Position numbers and translations under genes: made by a program | Notes under the pieces: generated by a model | Told to the model about the DNA's origin: nothing | Seen by the model: only the letters and a program-made list of their open reading frames with translations | The model's database searches: none | Source of the DNA: Datnioides undecimradiatus | Lineage: Eukaryota; Chordata; Actinopteri; Lobotiformes; Datnioididae | Length of the DNA: 64,000 nt | Direction: 5' to 3' | Assembly (NCBI GenBank): GCA_008933995.1 | Contig: WARS01000014.1 | Location: forward strand, 6,123,192-6,187,191 | Shown here: one piece after another, positions 1-14,535 of the stretch | Numbering within the stretch: the first letter of the stretch is position 1 | Layout: each line of letters begins with the position of its first letter

Positions 1-103
1 CAAGTGTCGCAGAGAGTCAGTATCGCTTTGACAGTTTTTCTAAAAGACAACAAGAGATGAAGAGATTCAGATCCACTGACTCCACTTTTTACTTTCCTGG
101 TAG

Positions 104-474
104 GTTTTCCAAGGATGTGGTCAGCCCAAACCAAGCATGGCCTTCCGCTCCACACGATCTGTCAAAGAAACGGGCTTCACCGGCCGCTTCCGCCCTTACA
201 GCCCCGATGCAAGGCCCACCACTGCTGCCGGGACCAGTTTAGACCGATTGGTAAGCTCAGAGAACACCCAGAACACAACCAGGCGTTGGTTGCTTCGCCT
301 AAAGCAGCTCTGACTGGTCACATTTTGTTTGTGTTCTCGATGCAGACGAACGATGTGAAGAAGAAGCTGAAACATGCGAAGAAGTTCTGGTCCACGTTGC
401 CAGAGACTGTGTGCGCGGGTGAGAGGATTGCACCTGGGGACGAGTGCTGGAACGGAACAGCAAAAAGCAGGTAA

Positions 475-512
<38 letters not shown>

Positions 513-1062
513 ATACGTACAGGGTCTACATTTTAATGTGTCGCCCCGTGTTGACTAACATTGACTCTTACTCGACGTAGGTACGAGTCAGTTGTCATTG
601 GCAACGGACTGGCCAACCAGGTGTCAAACCCTGACGTGGACGTGGACATAACAAAGCCAGACATTGTGATTCGCAGTCAGATTGCAGCTTTGAAGGAAAT
701 GACGAGCTGGCTCAAAGCAGCACACAGCGGCAATGACATTTCTGTTGATAACGGTAAGGATGACAACCTCCTGTATGATTATTCTTCAGTGACATAATCT
801 GCGTTGCACGCGTCTCACCCAGGTGTCTTTCTGTCACTCCACAGACGAGGACGGCAGCGGAGGAGAAGAGAGCGGCAGCGGTTGCGACTCCCCATCCTGC
901 GACACAGACCGGGACATCTATTTCTCCACTCCACCGAACACCGGCAAACCCCGGGTTAATCAAGTGGTGGTGGACAGATCAGCTGCAGGCGCTTCACAGG
1001 GAAGCATGGTGCTGGCGCTCTGCGGGCTGGCCCTGGTCCTGCTTGCTCCCCACTTGAGATAA
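104..1062 (+). CDS. Glypican, 3' part (GPC1/2/4/6 subfamily), C-terminal four exons
   Basis: Glypicans are GPI-anchored heparan-sulphate proteoglycans of the cell surface that tune Wnt, Hedgehog, FGF and BMP signalling. Four exons join in frame: 104-250, 346-470, 581-753 and 845-1062 (TAA). The first opens [11 protein letters not shown] and contains [21 protein letters not shown]-type sequence typical of the family. The second has [18 protein letters not shown] and a conserved DECWNG. The third has NGLANQ and [13 protein letters not shown], followed by the conserved NGND-like SGNDIS. The last exon has Ser-Gly dipeptides in an acidic setting ([12 protein letters not shown]), which are glycosaminoglycan attachment sites. 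It ends in a hydrophobic tail ([15 protein letters not shown]) that serves as the GPI signal. The VDITKPD wording favours GPC1-like over GPC2, but the paralogue is not settled. The N-terminal exons lie left of the window. Confidence 0.9.
476..509. repeat. (AC)17 microsatellite at a glypican 5' splice site
   Basis: The array begins at intron position +6, immediately after GTAAG. Confidence 0.95.
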
Positions 1063-3975
1063 AACTGGCTGGACAGGGAGAGGACGAGAACGACCAGGAA
1101 TGACGGAGCGAAGGGGAAAACTGTCAGAGAGACTTTAAAAAGACTGCCTTCAGGACCTTGGACTGTCCGCCATTGGGGGGGGGGAGACTCTTCTTAATAT
1201 TACAGTAACTTCACTTTTAATTATTTGTTTATGTTTTTAAGGACATCAGTGTACAGCAATATGATTTTCTTCCAAGAAATCCACCTTTTTCCCTTTTTTC
1301 CCAAGATAAACCTTTACTCCTTATGGCTCTTTTGGAGCTACACTATGGTTCTGCTTGCAGCATTACAAACGTTATATGATTGTCTTGTTTTGGCAATTTG
1401 TTCTCATAATACATTTTTGTGCCTTCTTCGGTGATAGCTACACAGTAAGCGAGCTGTTTGGTTGAACATTGAGTGCCTGTGATGGGACAGATCTTCATAT
1501 TTCTGAGGATGTTGGTTCTTCACATCGATCAGCAGATCGTGTAATGTTGTTATGAATATTAACAGTTTATAACAATTATTTTTGTTGCACATTGTGAATG
1601 TGCATACTGTGAATGTTTGTATCTTTGCATATATACATTTGCGTTCATTAGTCAGTCAGACACCATGAAGCTAGCTGTTGATCTAAGGAAGAGTTTGAGC
1701 TTTTGTTCACGTGGCGTCGGAGAGACTTCGGTAAAAATCTCTCAGAAATACAGCGAGAGACGTTACAGCACAGGTATGTATGTTTGACCCGGAGAATCAC
1801 TCTTCAGAGGAGCATTTTTGGGACACTCTGCAGGCCCAAACATGCACGCTTTGTCTGCTAAGAGCATTACCACAATCTAACTTTTTGATTTCCTCATTGA
1901 TTTTTAATTTAATTTTCCTCATCTTCAAACTTTCAATAGGAAGGTCATACCTCATGCACACTCTCATGGTCAATGCAATCTAGTGATGTTGAGTTGAAAG
2001 TGTCTGATAGAGTTGAGATATGTTGCTGGCATCCTGGTGAAAGGTAACTGGCATGGAAGAGGAAGGACTCCCCTGGCATTACCCCTAAAGAAGGCAAAGC
2101 TGACATGTCCTGAATGCCCTTTTTGGTACTGTAAGCTCAGTTCAGCACAGAGGATCTGACTCTATACAGTCTTACTTGTTGGAAAAGAAAAGGTGGCAAC
2201 ATGTATGTTTGGAGTGTTTCACGTTAAACTAGAGAGGAGGAACAAAAGACAGTGCTTTGATCAAATGAAATCAAGGAAAGATTATTTTAATACAGGGTTT
2301 TATGTTGAAGAGGTGTTGTAATTTTAGCTATTTTTGGTATGAAGATATATATTAGGTACTACAGTGGATTGTACTGCTAGTTTTAGGTGGTGGAAGAGGA
2401 CAGTGTGCACAGATATTGGGGGCACTTTTTGGTCAGTGTGCACAGTTTTTGGGGGACTTTTTTTTTTTTTTTGCGCCCACTTTCCCCCATCCCACAATAC
2501 ACACTTGTACCTCTTACATGGCCTGTGTCAGTATAAATGGACTCATCCTGAACCATTTGATCTACCTATCCTCATCCTCACGTTCTCATCACGTCTACTT
2601 GAGGGGAGGAATGTTGAAGTATTGTCACAAGTGCTACCAAAATTGATGCAGTGTATGGTGCCTGATCTGTTTCTTTTAACCTTGGTACATTATTAGCAAC
2701 CTGTTGAGGTGAAAAAGAATGTAGGTGTTGATGATTTGTATCTTTTATCAGCTCCGACTCCCTGAAGGGTGTCTGAGTGTTTTGCTACGAGCTGACAAGC
2801 ACAACGAAAGATTTTTTTTTTTTTTTTTTTAATGTATCTTCTAATTTGATAATCAGGTCTGTAAGTTGCATTGCCTGGCCATTTCATCTTAAAAATGATG
2901 CTGCCTCATGTAGCTTTTGTACGGTAACTTATGCATGTGTTTTAATGTCACTGCAAACATGCTTTTAGAACCGACACAGACGATCCAAAATACTCAGCAT
3001 TGTACTCCGAATGTTGCGATATGCAAAACTGTAAGTGGAAATAATACATTTCTCACAGTAATCAATTGAAATGTTCAGATTTGGGGGGGTTAACATGCAA
3101 AAAACTGAAAAATGGATTTGTGGGATTGTCTGCAGGTCTGAAACAATGGCAGTTGAGACAGATGGTAAATACTAGACACAACCTCTTTGCCTCTCTTTGG
3201 GCTTTGAAATTGACAGGTTGATTATAAGCTTACATGAAATGTTCTTCCAAAAATGACGTTCCCAATGAAAAGACTTGGAACAAATCAGCAAAGGATATCC
3301 GTGATAAAAGCCTTTGAAGGATTTGAAACAAACAGCCTTCATAAAATACCGAAGCCGCCATTTAAAATGATGCAGCAGCTTGATTTGGCATCAGTTCTGC
3401 ATGTCACCGGTTCAATTCTTCGGATTTTTTTTTTTTTTTTTGTGTTCCACCAACATTTCTACAAGGGCTTGTGCATGTGTTCGTGTCATGTGGAAGAGTT
3501 GTGTCGAGTGTGAAGAAACCCAGCTTTCTGAGAGTCGGAGGAAACGTGTTGGGCGACGATGGTAAATGTCTGTGCTTGCGGGCCAGGGCGGCAACGTTTC
3601 CCGGCTGTTGGGAACCGGTCCAGCAGCTCATTCGATCCGCAGAGCAACTTCAGTCCAGTGACTTGGACAGAAAGTTGACTTGGACAGGTGTTGAAAGCCT
3701 CCCGTCAGCCTTTGGCCCACAACAACAGAAAGGACTCATTTTCTGAGGAGAGACTGAGTGACTGACTGAAAAGAATAAAAAAGTGTGTAAATAAAGAGCA
3801 GCCGTTTTAGATGTCTCTAAAAGAGGCCGTAACAGTACACCAGATTTTTACTTGTCAGAGTATCTCCTAAATGTTATGGAAAAACAAGATGAGATAGATG
3901 TTAAATTGTAAGAGAAAATGTATATTAAACAACATTTCTTAGTCTTGTTGAAATAAAGACTGCCAATATTTAAAT
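1063..3975 (+). other. Probable glypican 3' UTR
   Basis: No coding exon is visible. The stretch follows the glypican stop codon and is AT-rich with homopolymer T runs (2458-2472, 2811-2830, 3425-3440) and a G run near 1177. AATAAA-type signals occur near 3774-3797. A clear AATAAA at 3952-3957 is followed by a GT-rich stretch, suggesting the distal polyadenylation site is near 3975. The UTR length is inferred; a separate non-coding transcript is possible. Confidence 0.45.
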
Positions 3976-5462
3976 GCTTGTGAATGGTCTCATTTAATCA
4001 AGACTACACTAAATGTTTTAGGAGGCTTTGGCTTTGTAACATCAACTAAATGTCTTAAAACTCCAATATAGTGAAACTTAACTGTTAATACTCCTTTCAT
4101 ACATAATCTGAATCCTAATCAAACACGCAGAGGGCCATGACCATTACCCATCAGCCAATTGCATGCCCAGTCCAGAATTAACTTCTCACTAAGAATTATA
4201 GACTGGCTGTTAATATGGCTACTTACATTATTTAAACATAGAGCGACTTGCTTGAATCAGTAAAATTACTTGTTAAAACAGCATATGTTAGCATTTAGCA
4301 CACGTTTCTACTTTAGATGGTGGAATAGACAACTGTAAATCCAGTAACAAGCCCATTAGTGAACTGCATGTCCTCCTGCAGTGGTGATATGAATGCCGAA
4401 AATTTAGAACATCAGATGTTCACAGTATTATCCCGGGGATCGCAGGTTATAAAATGAGTCAGAAAACTCTACAGAGCAGAGCGTGAGTGGATCTTTATAC
4501 AGTGACAGGACCATGGTTTATGAGGTGTCCATGTCCCAATGGCTCCATTTACAGGACCTCAAACCTTGGGGTATAACAGTAAGTACTGGCTGATGTGGAC
4601 TCTCTGGTTAGCTTTTCAAAGAACTTCCACACTCTCTCCCGCTCAAACCTAAGACAACTCTTCACACAAGCTGAAAGTCTTGTCTTTGCTGACCTCCGGT
4701 GGTTTGACGTTGCTGCAGTGATGTAACAGTACACGCCAGGGTGTGTTTGTACATTGTGACATCACTGTTGTGTGTGGTTTCTAGTGAAACAGAGGACTGA
4801 GGCTGGCTGAGGTCAGAGGTGAAACACAACTGAAACTTCTAACCAGAGTCTACAGTCAAACACTGCCTTTCAGCCAAGTGTTTAAATGAAATTTAGCAGC
4901 ATCTCAGCATTTTGATTTCCCTGATACATTTAATGGCTTCCAGACATGTTATATTATACAAATACAACTGGTGTTTTTTTAGTTTCACACATATGGATAT
5001 ACATTTGACTTTTTGATTCCTAAACATAAGAATTTATTTTTAAAGTATCTATCTATCTATCTATCTATCTATCTAAAAGCACATTTAATTTGAAAGGTAC
5101 CACTTTAATGACATTCATGACAATGTGGTGTGGGAAGGGAAAAAAATACAAAAATGCTACAATTACAATACAATTATATAAATATAAGATCAGAAATCTT
5201 CACAGAATTCTTGGTCTGGCGTTCTCACTGCCATGAGAGAAGACACAGCAGACAGTAGGCTTGGTACCTTCACAACATAAACAGGCCTACCTCTTTAAAA
5301 GGCTCAAACAATCTATTAAACTAATACATCTGAGAAATTACGATTGTTTTTCTTTAAAGGAAGCTTTGCGCTTTCAGCGACAGCCAAAACAGCGTATTTT
5401 ATTTTCTTTCCCCCAAAATACGATTGACTGTAACATCGGTGTGTTACACTGAAACCTGTCCG
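3976..5462. other. Intergenic gap between glypican and brd8
   Basis: I see no gene, tRNA or recognisable transposon here. The only structured item is the ATCT tetranucleotide array at 5047-5074. The segment ends in the brd8 promoter region. Confidence 0.5.
5047..5074. repeat. (ATCT)7 microsatellite
   Basis: Seven perfect ATCT units upstream of brd8. Confidence 0.95.
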
Positions 5463-5470
5463 CCGGAAGT
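5463..5470 (+). promoter_or_regulatory. ETS/GABP-type site at the brd8 promoter
   Basis: CCGGAAGT lies 28 bases before the brd8 start codon. This is the canonical ETS/GABP core found at TATA-less housekeeping promoters, often at the transcription start. No TATA box is visible nearby, so the start site is probably close to this motif. The match is seen directly; the function is inferred. Confidence 0.5.
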
Positions 5471-5497
5471 TGTGTTCACGGGCTTGTCACAAAAGAA

Positions 5498-8400
5498 ATG
5501 GCGAGCGGTATCGGCAGTGAGTATTTTTTCTTAACTCCTTACCAATTTTCGTCGTGATTTATTGGCAGAACTACTTATAAGTTACTTCCGAACATTATCG
5601 TTCATTTATATTGATTGCAGGCAGTGGCTCTTGCGCTTGATAAAACGTTTCACCGTGTGTGTCTCATGAATGTGTCCCCCGTAATCGGCATTGCTAAGCT
5701 AACGCTAATATTTTGATATTAGCCAATGCTAAGTGTATGCTATTGTCTGTAGAACCATTGCTTATTACTCGTTTTGATTAGTACTTGTAAGAATGACAAA
5801 GTGCATTAATAAGTCTTAGAAGCATCCTTTAAACACGATACGAACGAGCAAGTTACTATCAACATTGTAGCTAGCGGTAGCTAGCTAGCTAACTAAGATA
5901 AATAAAACCGTGAAGTAGGTAAACTAGCGCGGGAGCAATGGGCTTTTATATTGTTTGTTGTTTACATCATGAATGTATAATAGGCTGTGCGGTTTATTTA
6001 GATTGCTTGGGGCCAGGGCCGTCATTATTCCTTGTGTGTTACGATGATAAACAAATTGCCTCCCCAAACATAGCTACTCAGTCTCAGATGACAGCAAGTT
6101 AACGTGCAATCTGAAATAAAAAAAAGCAATGTATCAGTATTTAATGGATCAGCTGACAGGTATTGCATTGGTGGTATTGAAGTTACTGGCCCCTTATCGA
6201 GCACCCTTCTCTAATACGTTTTAAACTCGTTCTCATTAACTTTGGAGGCTGATCCTCCTGATCTTTGCTATGTCTCTATGGCATTTTCTCTACTTATCAG
6301 TGGTGGATTTGACTCAGATCCATGGTTCGTCCAGTCTCTACCATATTCTTTACACCCGTCACCTGAGTCGCATTGTTCAACAATTAGATCCCTTAGTTTC
6401 TTTGGTAACTCTTTGCAGCCCATAACCTTTCCAGAAGTTTGCAACCACAAACATTTAAGCAGATCCTGCAGCAGCAGCCGACCTCAGTTTGGTTTAAATG
6501 AGAATCACTTACATTGATCTCTTTCATTTGGTGTTTACCTAAAGGCATGAACTATAGGAACTACTTAACTAACACAACTAGACCCCCCAGTTATGAAAGG
6601 GTGTGCAGACCTATCCTATAATGGAGTTTCTTTTAATTAAAACATTCATTGTAAAGAGTTGTGTGTTTTGTACATTTTGACATTTTGATGAGTGACACAG
6701 TAAAATTAAACTGGATCATTAAAGGGCTCTAACAAAAATGCAGTTAATAATTTCTGTCTGTGTTTTACTTTGTGCCACAGAACACAAGATACTGAATGTG
6801 GGGCCGACTGAGCCATGGTCGGTCAGGGAGAAACTGTGCCTGGCCTCCTCTGTTATGAGGAGTGGCGACCAAAACTGGTAAAAAGAATACCTGTTTATTT
6901 GTTTTTTCCATCACACTGGCTTACACCATATTACAAGCTATGTATCTTTAGATAGAAGGTGCTGATTGTATTGGATTTTGTTCTGATAATAGATCTAATT
7001 GTAGTATTTTAAATGCCTGAAGGGGTTTGTCCTTACTCTTGGATAACCGTGATCTATCCAAAATGAGCATACTAGGTCACATACATTAGCTTTCCAATAT
7101 TTTGTAGTGCACTAATATTAGTATATATCCTGTTAGTCTTAAGTCTCACCACTAGAGGTCAAACTTAGTCAAGTTTACTGCTTATCAGTTGTCACAACTG
7201 TAATCTTGGACTTCTTCCACCCTTCTTCTTTTATTCCTAAGTTTAATGACCTTTCTTTAGTTACCTCATGTGTTTATTCTCAGCATGTGTGTTTGTTATG
7301 AGTGATTTCTCTCGGTCTTTTCAGGGTGTCTGTAAGTAGAGCCATCAAGCCTTTCTCAGAGCCCGGCCGCCCACCGGACTGGTTTTCACAAAAGGTAAGA
7401 ACATTACAAACACATTATGTCATTTATTTGTGTTTTGAGCAGATAAGTACGTTGAGCTTTTCTCAAACTGCGCCTCAGGATAACAGATTTTATCTCTGTC
7501 TCTCAGCACTGTGCCTCACAATACTCTGAGCTGCTGGAGGCCACAGAAGCACCTAAGTCAGTATTATAACACATGCAACAATACAAACCTATGCAAAGAA
7601 TAACGTGTTGTTACTGTTGTGTGTGGTTTTTCTTTCATCATTTATAAAGTATCTTTGTACATTTATTTTACGTGTTTGTGCTTTCCCTCACGCACCAGGC
7701 GGAAGCGCGGCGAGAAGGGTGAGGTTGTCGAAACCATTGAAGATGTAATCGTTCGTAGGCTAACCACAGAGAGGATAGAGGAACTGAAAAAACTCCTGCG
7801 AGACACACAAGAGCAGTACAGGTACGTACGTTCTCAAAGGAGCGCGTAAAAAACATTTTAGGAGTGTGACACCTGACCTTTCACCCTCTGTTGTTTTTTT
7901 TTTTTCCTGACAGGAAGTTAAAGAAGGAGGTGGATCTCATACAGACGGGCCACATGGACACCCAGCTGAAGGAGCTGTGGGCAGAGATCACACTGTAAGA
8001 CTCTTATCAGTGAGAGTAATTGTATTTAATTATTTCTTACTACACAATTAGTAAGGGGCTGTTGTCAAATTAAAACCGCAGGGTAAAAACAGATGTTCAG
8101 TTAACCAAACGCGCAGTAATACAGCAAAAAAAACCATCTTTGTCGTCCATAGCTGCAGCTGGGCTCAATTCTTCTATAGCACACAACTGCACCACACATC
8201 ACACGCTACATTTTACTTTTGCACAGATAATTGTCTAGTAAGCCTTAAACTATGTCTGTAGTCACTTCCCTTTCACTAAGTAATGTGCCGTGTTTACCAC
8301 CTGCCCTTTTATTTGAGTTCATCCACATGTTGTTCCTTTAAAAACTCCACCATGGAGCAAAAAACTAGTTTTAATTGTTCATTTACTACAATCCCACAAT

Positions 8401-11400
8401 GCAGAGCATAGCATCTTGTATTACTGATGCACAGATGACTGTGTGTGACTCAACATCTGTCATTAGTGACATAAGAGACGATGATTCATAACGCTCACTA
8501 TTGTGTTTTACAATAGAGTGTTGTGAATGAGTGAATAAAATGGTGACGTCAGACACGGCCTTTGTCTCTGTTGTAAAGTGCTGATCAACACTGGCGCAGT
8601 GTACGTCAGTAACAACCTAAAGTTGTCAGCACAGAGCACAAGACGGGGATCAGCCGGTTTGTTCCGCAGCTTCTCAGCGTCAGCCCCATCGCCTTCCTTC
8701 ATGCCTTCATTATTATCACCCCGTGGACAATCATCCTGAAAGTTAATTGTTAAACTGTGTGATTACCCCCCCCCCCCACACACACACACACACACAGAAA
8801 GAAGAGGCAGGATGAGGAGGAAGCAGAGCAGAAGAGGAAAGCCACAGAGACAGCGTACCAAGGTTGGTTCAATCTGCACACTGTTAACATACATACATCA
8901 CCTGTCATACTCTGAATGAACGGTACATTAACAATGGGGGCTACGTCAACGTTATGTGATAACCAACAAAGAAAACGTGCTATCACACATCTTAGGTGCT
9001 TGAATACTTTGCCCTGCCCTCTTCTTGGAATCTTGTTTTAAATACTCACTGTGTCACGGGATTGACTGTCCGCCATGCTTGGTGTGGAATGACAGTACTG
9101 TCACATGACGCTTTGCTCACAGTTTCTGTCCTCCACTTTTTTGGGATTCCTCGACCATGGTTTACTGCTACACAGACTGATTCATTGTCTCTCTCTTGAA
9201 CTCTGAACTTCTCTCTCCATCACAGCTCGTCAGGCAGTGAAGAACACACCTAAGCGTCTGCCCAGTGTAACTGTACGCTCTCCCCTGGGTGCCAGCCCCC
9301 CCACCATGGACTCTCAGGGTGACTCTTCAGTCCCCACGCCGCCCATGGACACAGGAGGTGTTTCCTCCGACGACACCACCACCCACTCAGTTGTAAGTTT
9401 ATAGTGTGTCAGCGTTTGACTCAAACAGTCAGCGTTTGATTCAAACACTGACTCACACACCAGAATACCCCAAATACTGAGAGAAAATGTGGATTTCATG
9501 ACTGGAATCAGCACCATGGACTCATAAAATAAGCTTTCTGTATGTGCAACTTATGTTATCGTCTTATTATGAGACAGTGGAAAAGGACCCTCTCACATTA
9601 TGGTATTTTTGGCATTCGCGGCTCCATCTGGAAGCAAATAGTTCAGATATTGGAGCTCCCAGCGCCAAGCGCCCTCACTGATTCTTCTCTGCCTCTGCCA
9701 GGCCCAGCCGGTCGGAGCGTTTCTACCAGCGACCGATGCTCCAGGCCCGGGGCCCAAAGATGGAGGCCTGGCCGCTCTTGTGGATGATTCGCCACAAAAG
9801 AGGCTCATAGCCCAGAAGGCCACACCGCCACCCTCACCCCTCCTGTCAGAACTGCTGAAAAAAGGCAACCTCATCTCGGCCAGCCCCCGCCTGGTGAGAG
9901 CCACCTGAGCTTGGATCACAGCATCCACAACTACCAAAACACTAGGAATTACCTCTGAAACAAGCAGCAGGCGTTACTGCATTATTTCATTTGTAAATTA
10001 ATATTATTGTAATGTTTTTGTTACCATAGTAATCTTGAGTCTCAGCAGTGCTGCATTAAAACCTCACTTTTATGTTCTCGTTGTATTTATTAATGTCAGG
10101 TGGGGGAGGGCGACTCTGCAGGGAGCCTCACTAATGGAGTCCAGACAGCCACCGCAGTCACCACCTTACCTCCTGGTCACGAGGTCATCGCAGGTAAATA
10201 CGCTGTTCAGCCATGCACACGAATGCACACACTTTCTGTAAACCGAATGACAAATGTGCTCAGAAGTCACGCATGATGAATGAAGCGGATGTGAAACAGG
10301 TTTTATGAGATGATAACGAGACTGGGTCCAGAACTTTCCTTGTAGTTTGATGCAGGGAGTTTTATTGTGCTCTTATTTACCTGTCTGTGTGTCTCTTTGC
10401 AGAGGGTGAAGCAGAAGCAGCAGTGAAGGCGGAGCTGGGAGAGGAGACGGGGTTAGTAGAAGAGGACCTAGTGGCTGTTTCTTACATGGGAGATGAGTTG
10501 GACCTGGAGACTGTCGGCGACATTATTGCCATCATTGAGGAGAAGGTGTGTTGTATGTTTTTCTGGATCAGAAGCACTTACCTGCCCACCAAAAAACAGA
10601 TACTTGGTGAATGATCACACACTGTTTAATGACCTATTTTCTTTTCTGTCTGGTTTCTGTCCTGCCCTCCAGGTCGATGACTCTGTGGAGGCCTTGGACG
10701 CAGCCGCAGTGGAAGCGGCCCTCTCTCTGTGTGAAGAGGCTGTGTCAGAGGGACACACCCTCCCTGGTCCCTGGGAGACCCAGGACCTGAAGGCTTCAGA
10801 GCCAGCGCCCGTTGTCCAAGAGTCCGATGTCGCACCGGAGCCTCAGGATGTGGCTGCTATGTCCGCCCTCATCTCTACAGACGTGGAGACCCAAAACCAA
10901 CCAGAGACCAAAAGAGAGGAACAGCTCAAGGGAAACTGTGAGGGACCAGAGGTGACAGGAAGCGATGTCACCTCTTCGGTCACCTCTGATGACGGTGCAA
11001 CAGGAAGTGAGGTGACAGAGGAGGGGGTGGCAGGGAAGGAGGCCACCGAAGCAACAGTCAAGAGTGAAGGAGAGGAGTGGAGTCAGCCGGAGCCCAACCC
11101 GCCTTGCCTGGGTGGGTGATGTAGTTTCAAAGACGCACATACATCATCACAATTATATAAATTCATGTTTTCCCTGTATCATGTGCATCCCACAGACTCC
11201 GAGGACAGCTCTGTGTCCGGCAAAGAGTCCAAGGTAACGCACTTGTGCACACGTTACACGCAGACACTACTTTTATAAAACACAGTCATCTTACTGTCTG
11301 TGTGTGTTCTTCACACAAGGAGGTAAAGGAGGAGGAGGCGGGGAGCGAGGGCGACCCAGAAGAAGGGATGGAGCTGAAGGAGGAGTGTGGGGAAGGGGAG

Positions 11401-14400
11401 GGTCCCTACCTGTCGGAGGTAGAGCGGGCAGCCAGCGAGAGTGAAGACGGTTACGGCCCGCCGTCACAGCGCTACACAGCAGACTCACTGGCCAGCAGCC
11501 CGGCTTCTTCTTCCCAGCTGTAGGTGTCAGCGTGTGTTCGTTGTTACAGAAATGATAATTGAGTCTTAATAGCTATTATCTATCCGTTCTGTTTATTGGT
11601 AAAGTGGCTTGTGTGAAAGGGTATTGTCCTTGAGTAACCCCTGCTCTAACTGCAGGACAGCATTTCAGGAACAATGCTTGGTGGCATTGGTCATGAGCAT
11701 TCATGTCATGATGTGTGAATCAGAGTGGGACTCCATTTCTCCCAGCTAAGCAGTCTGTTGCTGCTGACATAATAATTCTATCAATATGTGCTTTTGACTC
11801 TCTGCCACTTGTGAGTTCTCTTCTGCTTCCTGTTTCCATTCACCGTGGACTTCACCGTCTCCTCTTCGCTCCCACTTTGTCTTCACTTCCTCCTCTCTGC
11901 GTCAGCTCTACATGCGGGGAGGACCAGGAGGCAGTCCAGGCCCAGAAGATCTGGAAGAAAGCCATCATGCTGGTGTGGAGAGCTGCTGCCAACCACAGGT
12001 GGAGCTTCTTAAAATAAATCGACCTCAACAGCAAATTATAGTCTCTGGCCGAAATTCTTCAGTAATATAAAAAAGTTGTTTTAAGGTTATCACACAACAA
12101 TTCAGACTTCAGTTCAGTTGCTATATGCCATCAAACCGCAGGTGTGTTCTTATCTAACACACACTGATAACATCTATTCATGCTAAATCCAGATTGAACT
12201 AGTCGCAACTATTTGTCAGCATTTTTGTTGCTTTTTGTGCATTTGCTGGTTGCCTGTAATACTGAGATCTGGATCCAAATAATTGTAATTCTTGGCCCCT
12301 GCTGCTAAAAAAAATAGCTGGAAGCACTCGCTTTCTCTCCTCAGCAAGTCTCAGGACTGGAAGGAAACACTCGGCAGAAAGACAGTTGCAAGAGAAAAAG
12401 ATGTTTTTTACGGTGACTGAACTTATGTTTGTCTCAGGTATGCAAGCGTCTTCCTGCAGCCTGTGTCAGATGACATCGCGCCTGGTTACCACAGCATTGT
12501 ACACCGGTAAGAACACACACATACACACACAATCACGCGCAAAATTAGCCAATTTTTAGTCAATTTCACACAGATTCTATGAACCGTATTTTTACGATGT
12601 GAAGACACAAAAAAGTCTCCTTTGCAGCAAATAATAGTGAGCTTCTGGGAAACGCAGTGGATGATGTTTGTGGTAAACACAGAGTTTAATAAACCCTTAA
12701 TCACCCTCTCTCCTGTTGCTCCAGACCCATGGACCTCTCGGCCATTAAGAAGAACATTGAGTCCGGCGTGATCCGTACAACTGCCGAGTTCCAGCGTGAC
12801 ATCATGCTGATGTTTCAGAATGCCGTCATGTACAACTCGTCGGACCACGACGTGTACCACATGGCGCTCGAGATGCAACGTGACGTCCTGGAGCACGTCC
12901 AGCAGTTTCTGGCCACCCAGCTCATCATGCAGACCTCGGAGAGCGCCATCTCAGCCAAGAGCCTCCGCGGCAGAGAGGGAAATCGTAAACCAGGGGAGCC
13001 AGCGGAGAAGGTGGGTTGAGCGCCTCGGCGGGGGTCAAATTAGAATTCCTCGCAAGTTTCTGTCCGCGTTGAACGAGTCTGATTCTGATAAAGCAAGTGT
13101 CAAAATATCAACAGCGAGTCAGGCGGAAATGTTGGGATATGTGGGAGCTCCTGTGACACCAGTGAGCCTCTGAAGCCTGGACCAGCTGTGATGGATTCAG
13201 GTGTTTCTCGGATTCAGCTCCACCCAACTGATCAGACCTGAGAGGAGGTCTGATCAGAATAACTGTAAACAGCTGTGTGTGTGCGCAGGGCTTGAATTCT
13301 TTAGATTATTGCATGTGGTGAATGATCTCAGAGAACCATTTTAAACAGTCATGAAGGTTTTACATCTGAAATATTAAAGTTGTGCTGATCTTTTGAACAT
13401 TTGTGTCTGTTCGGCTGCAGGACTTCACTGTTTGTTGTCTTACTAGTGCTGCCAGTCATCATTTAAAATGTGAAAATCCAATAATGTGCAGTATGAAAGG
13501 ACAAACGCAAACTCAGTTGGCCATCCACTCAGCGCGGAGTGTTTCAATAAATATGCCTCCTGCCATTTTAACGAAGTCTGACATTTAGACTTAAACCTCT
13601 GAACTACTTTCTACAAATCTACAGTTTCATTTGATATATGGAATATGTGCACATTTGGGGCCTTTGCATTGACTTTGCCATGTTTAAACACTATTTTCAC
13701 TCGCATCAGCTTCATAAAGGCCAGACATGCACACACTGTTTCACCCATGGGTCACTTTGGAGACATGTGGTCACGTGGCTGCAGGTCTGTCAGCAGGTCC
13801 ACTGTCCCCTCCGCTCGCTGCAATGTGCTCCAGTGGAATAACTCCTGATCTCGACTTTCCAGCTGATTCATGTCCCGCATGTTGGCTGCGCCTCTCCTCT
13901 CTAACTTCTGTCTGTCTGCATCTGCCTGTCCCTGACTCAGCCGTTTGTCTGCCGTCGTCCGCACTGAATGTCCACGTTTGCCGTTTGTGTGTGTGCGTGC
14001 GGGTGCGTGTGTATGAGTGATCCTGCCTTAACTGTGCGGACGTGGGAGACTTGAGAGTTTGTGTCAATCATGGCTTTTTTTTTTTTTTTTTTAAAGTATC
14101 ATGAAATGTAGAGATTGTTGTTCCAGGCAGGGAAAATCAGTGAATTTGTCAAATTTCCCTGGGAAGGAGAGAATTATGGGTGTATGTAGCGACATTATGC
14201 TCCATGCTCCGGTGCTCAGCTGGAGTCTCACAATTGAAATGCTGCACCCTTTTTACAGCAGTAAGAATAAGACAGAATAAGATATCTGCACTTCATGGAC
14301 GTGCTACACCCGAATGACAGTCATGATATTTTTCATTTTCCATGGTGGGAACTGTAGTACAGTGTGTGTGAGCCATGATCCATCATTCAGACGTACTGGC

Positions 14401-14504
14401 GTATATGTGCGTGCGCTTGCCTGCTTACACGTCTACCTGATGGTCTCAGGTGTGTTTATATGTGCCTGTGTATCCGTCCGTGTACGTGCATATGGGAGTC
14501 TGAG

Positions 14505-14535
<31 letters not shown>

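Noticed and set aside
6242-6517. 91-codon open frame in brd8 intron 1
   Set aside because: No splice connection to neighbouring exons, and composition like the surrounding intron.
10626-11140. Antisense open frames over the large brd8 exon
   Set aside because: Shadows of the GC-rich acidic brd8 exon at 10673-11111.
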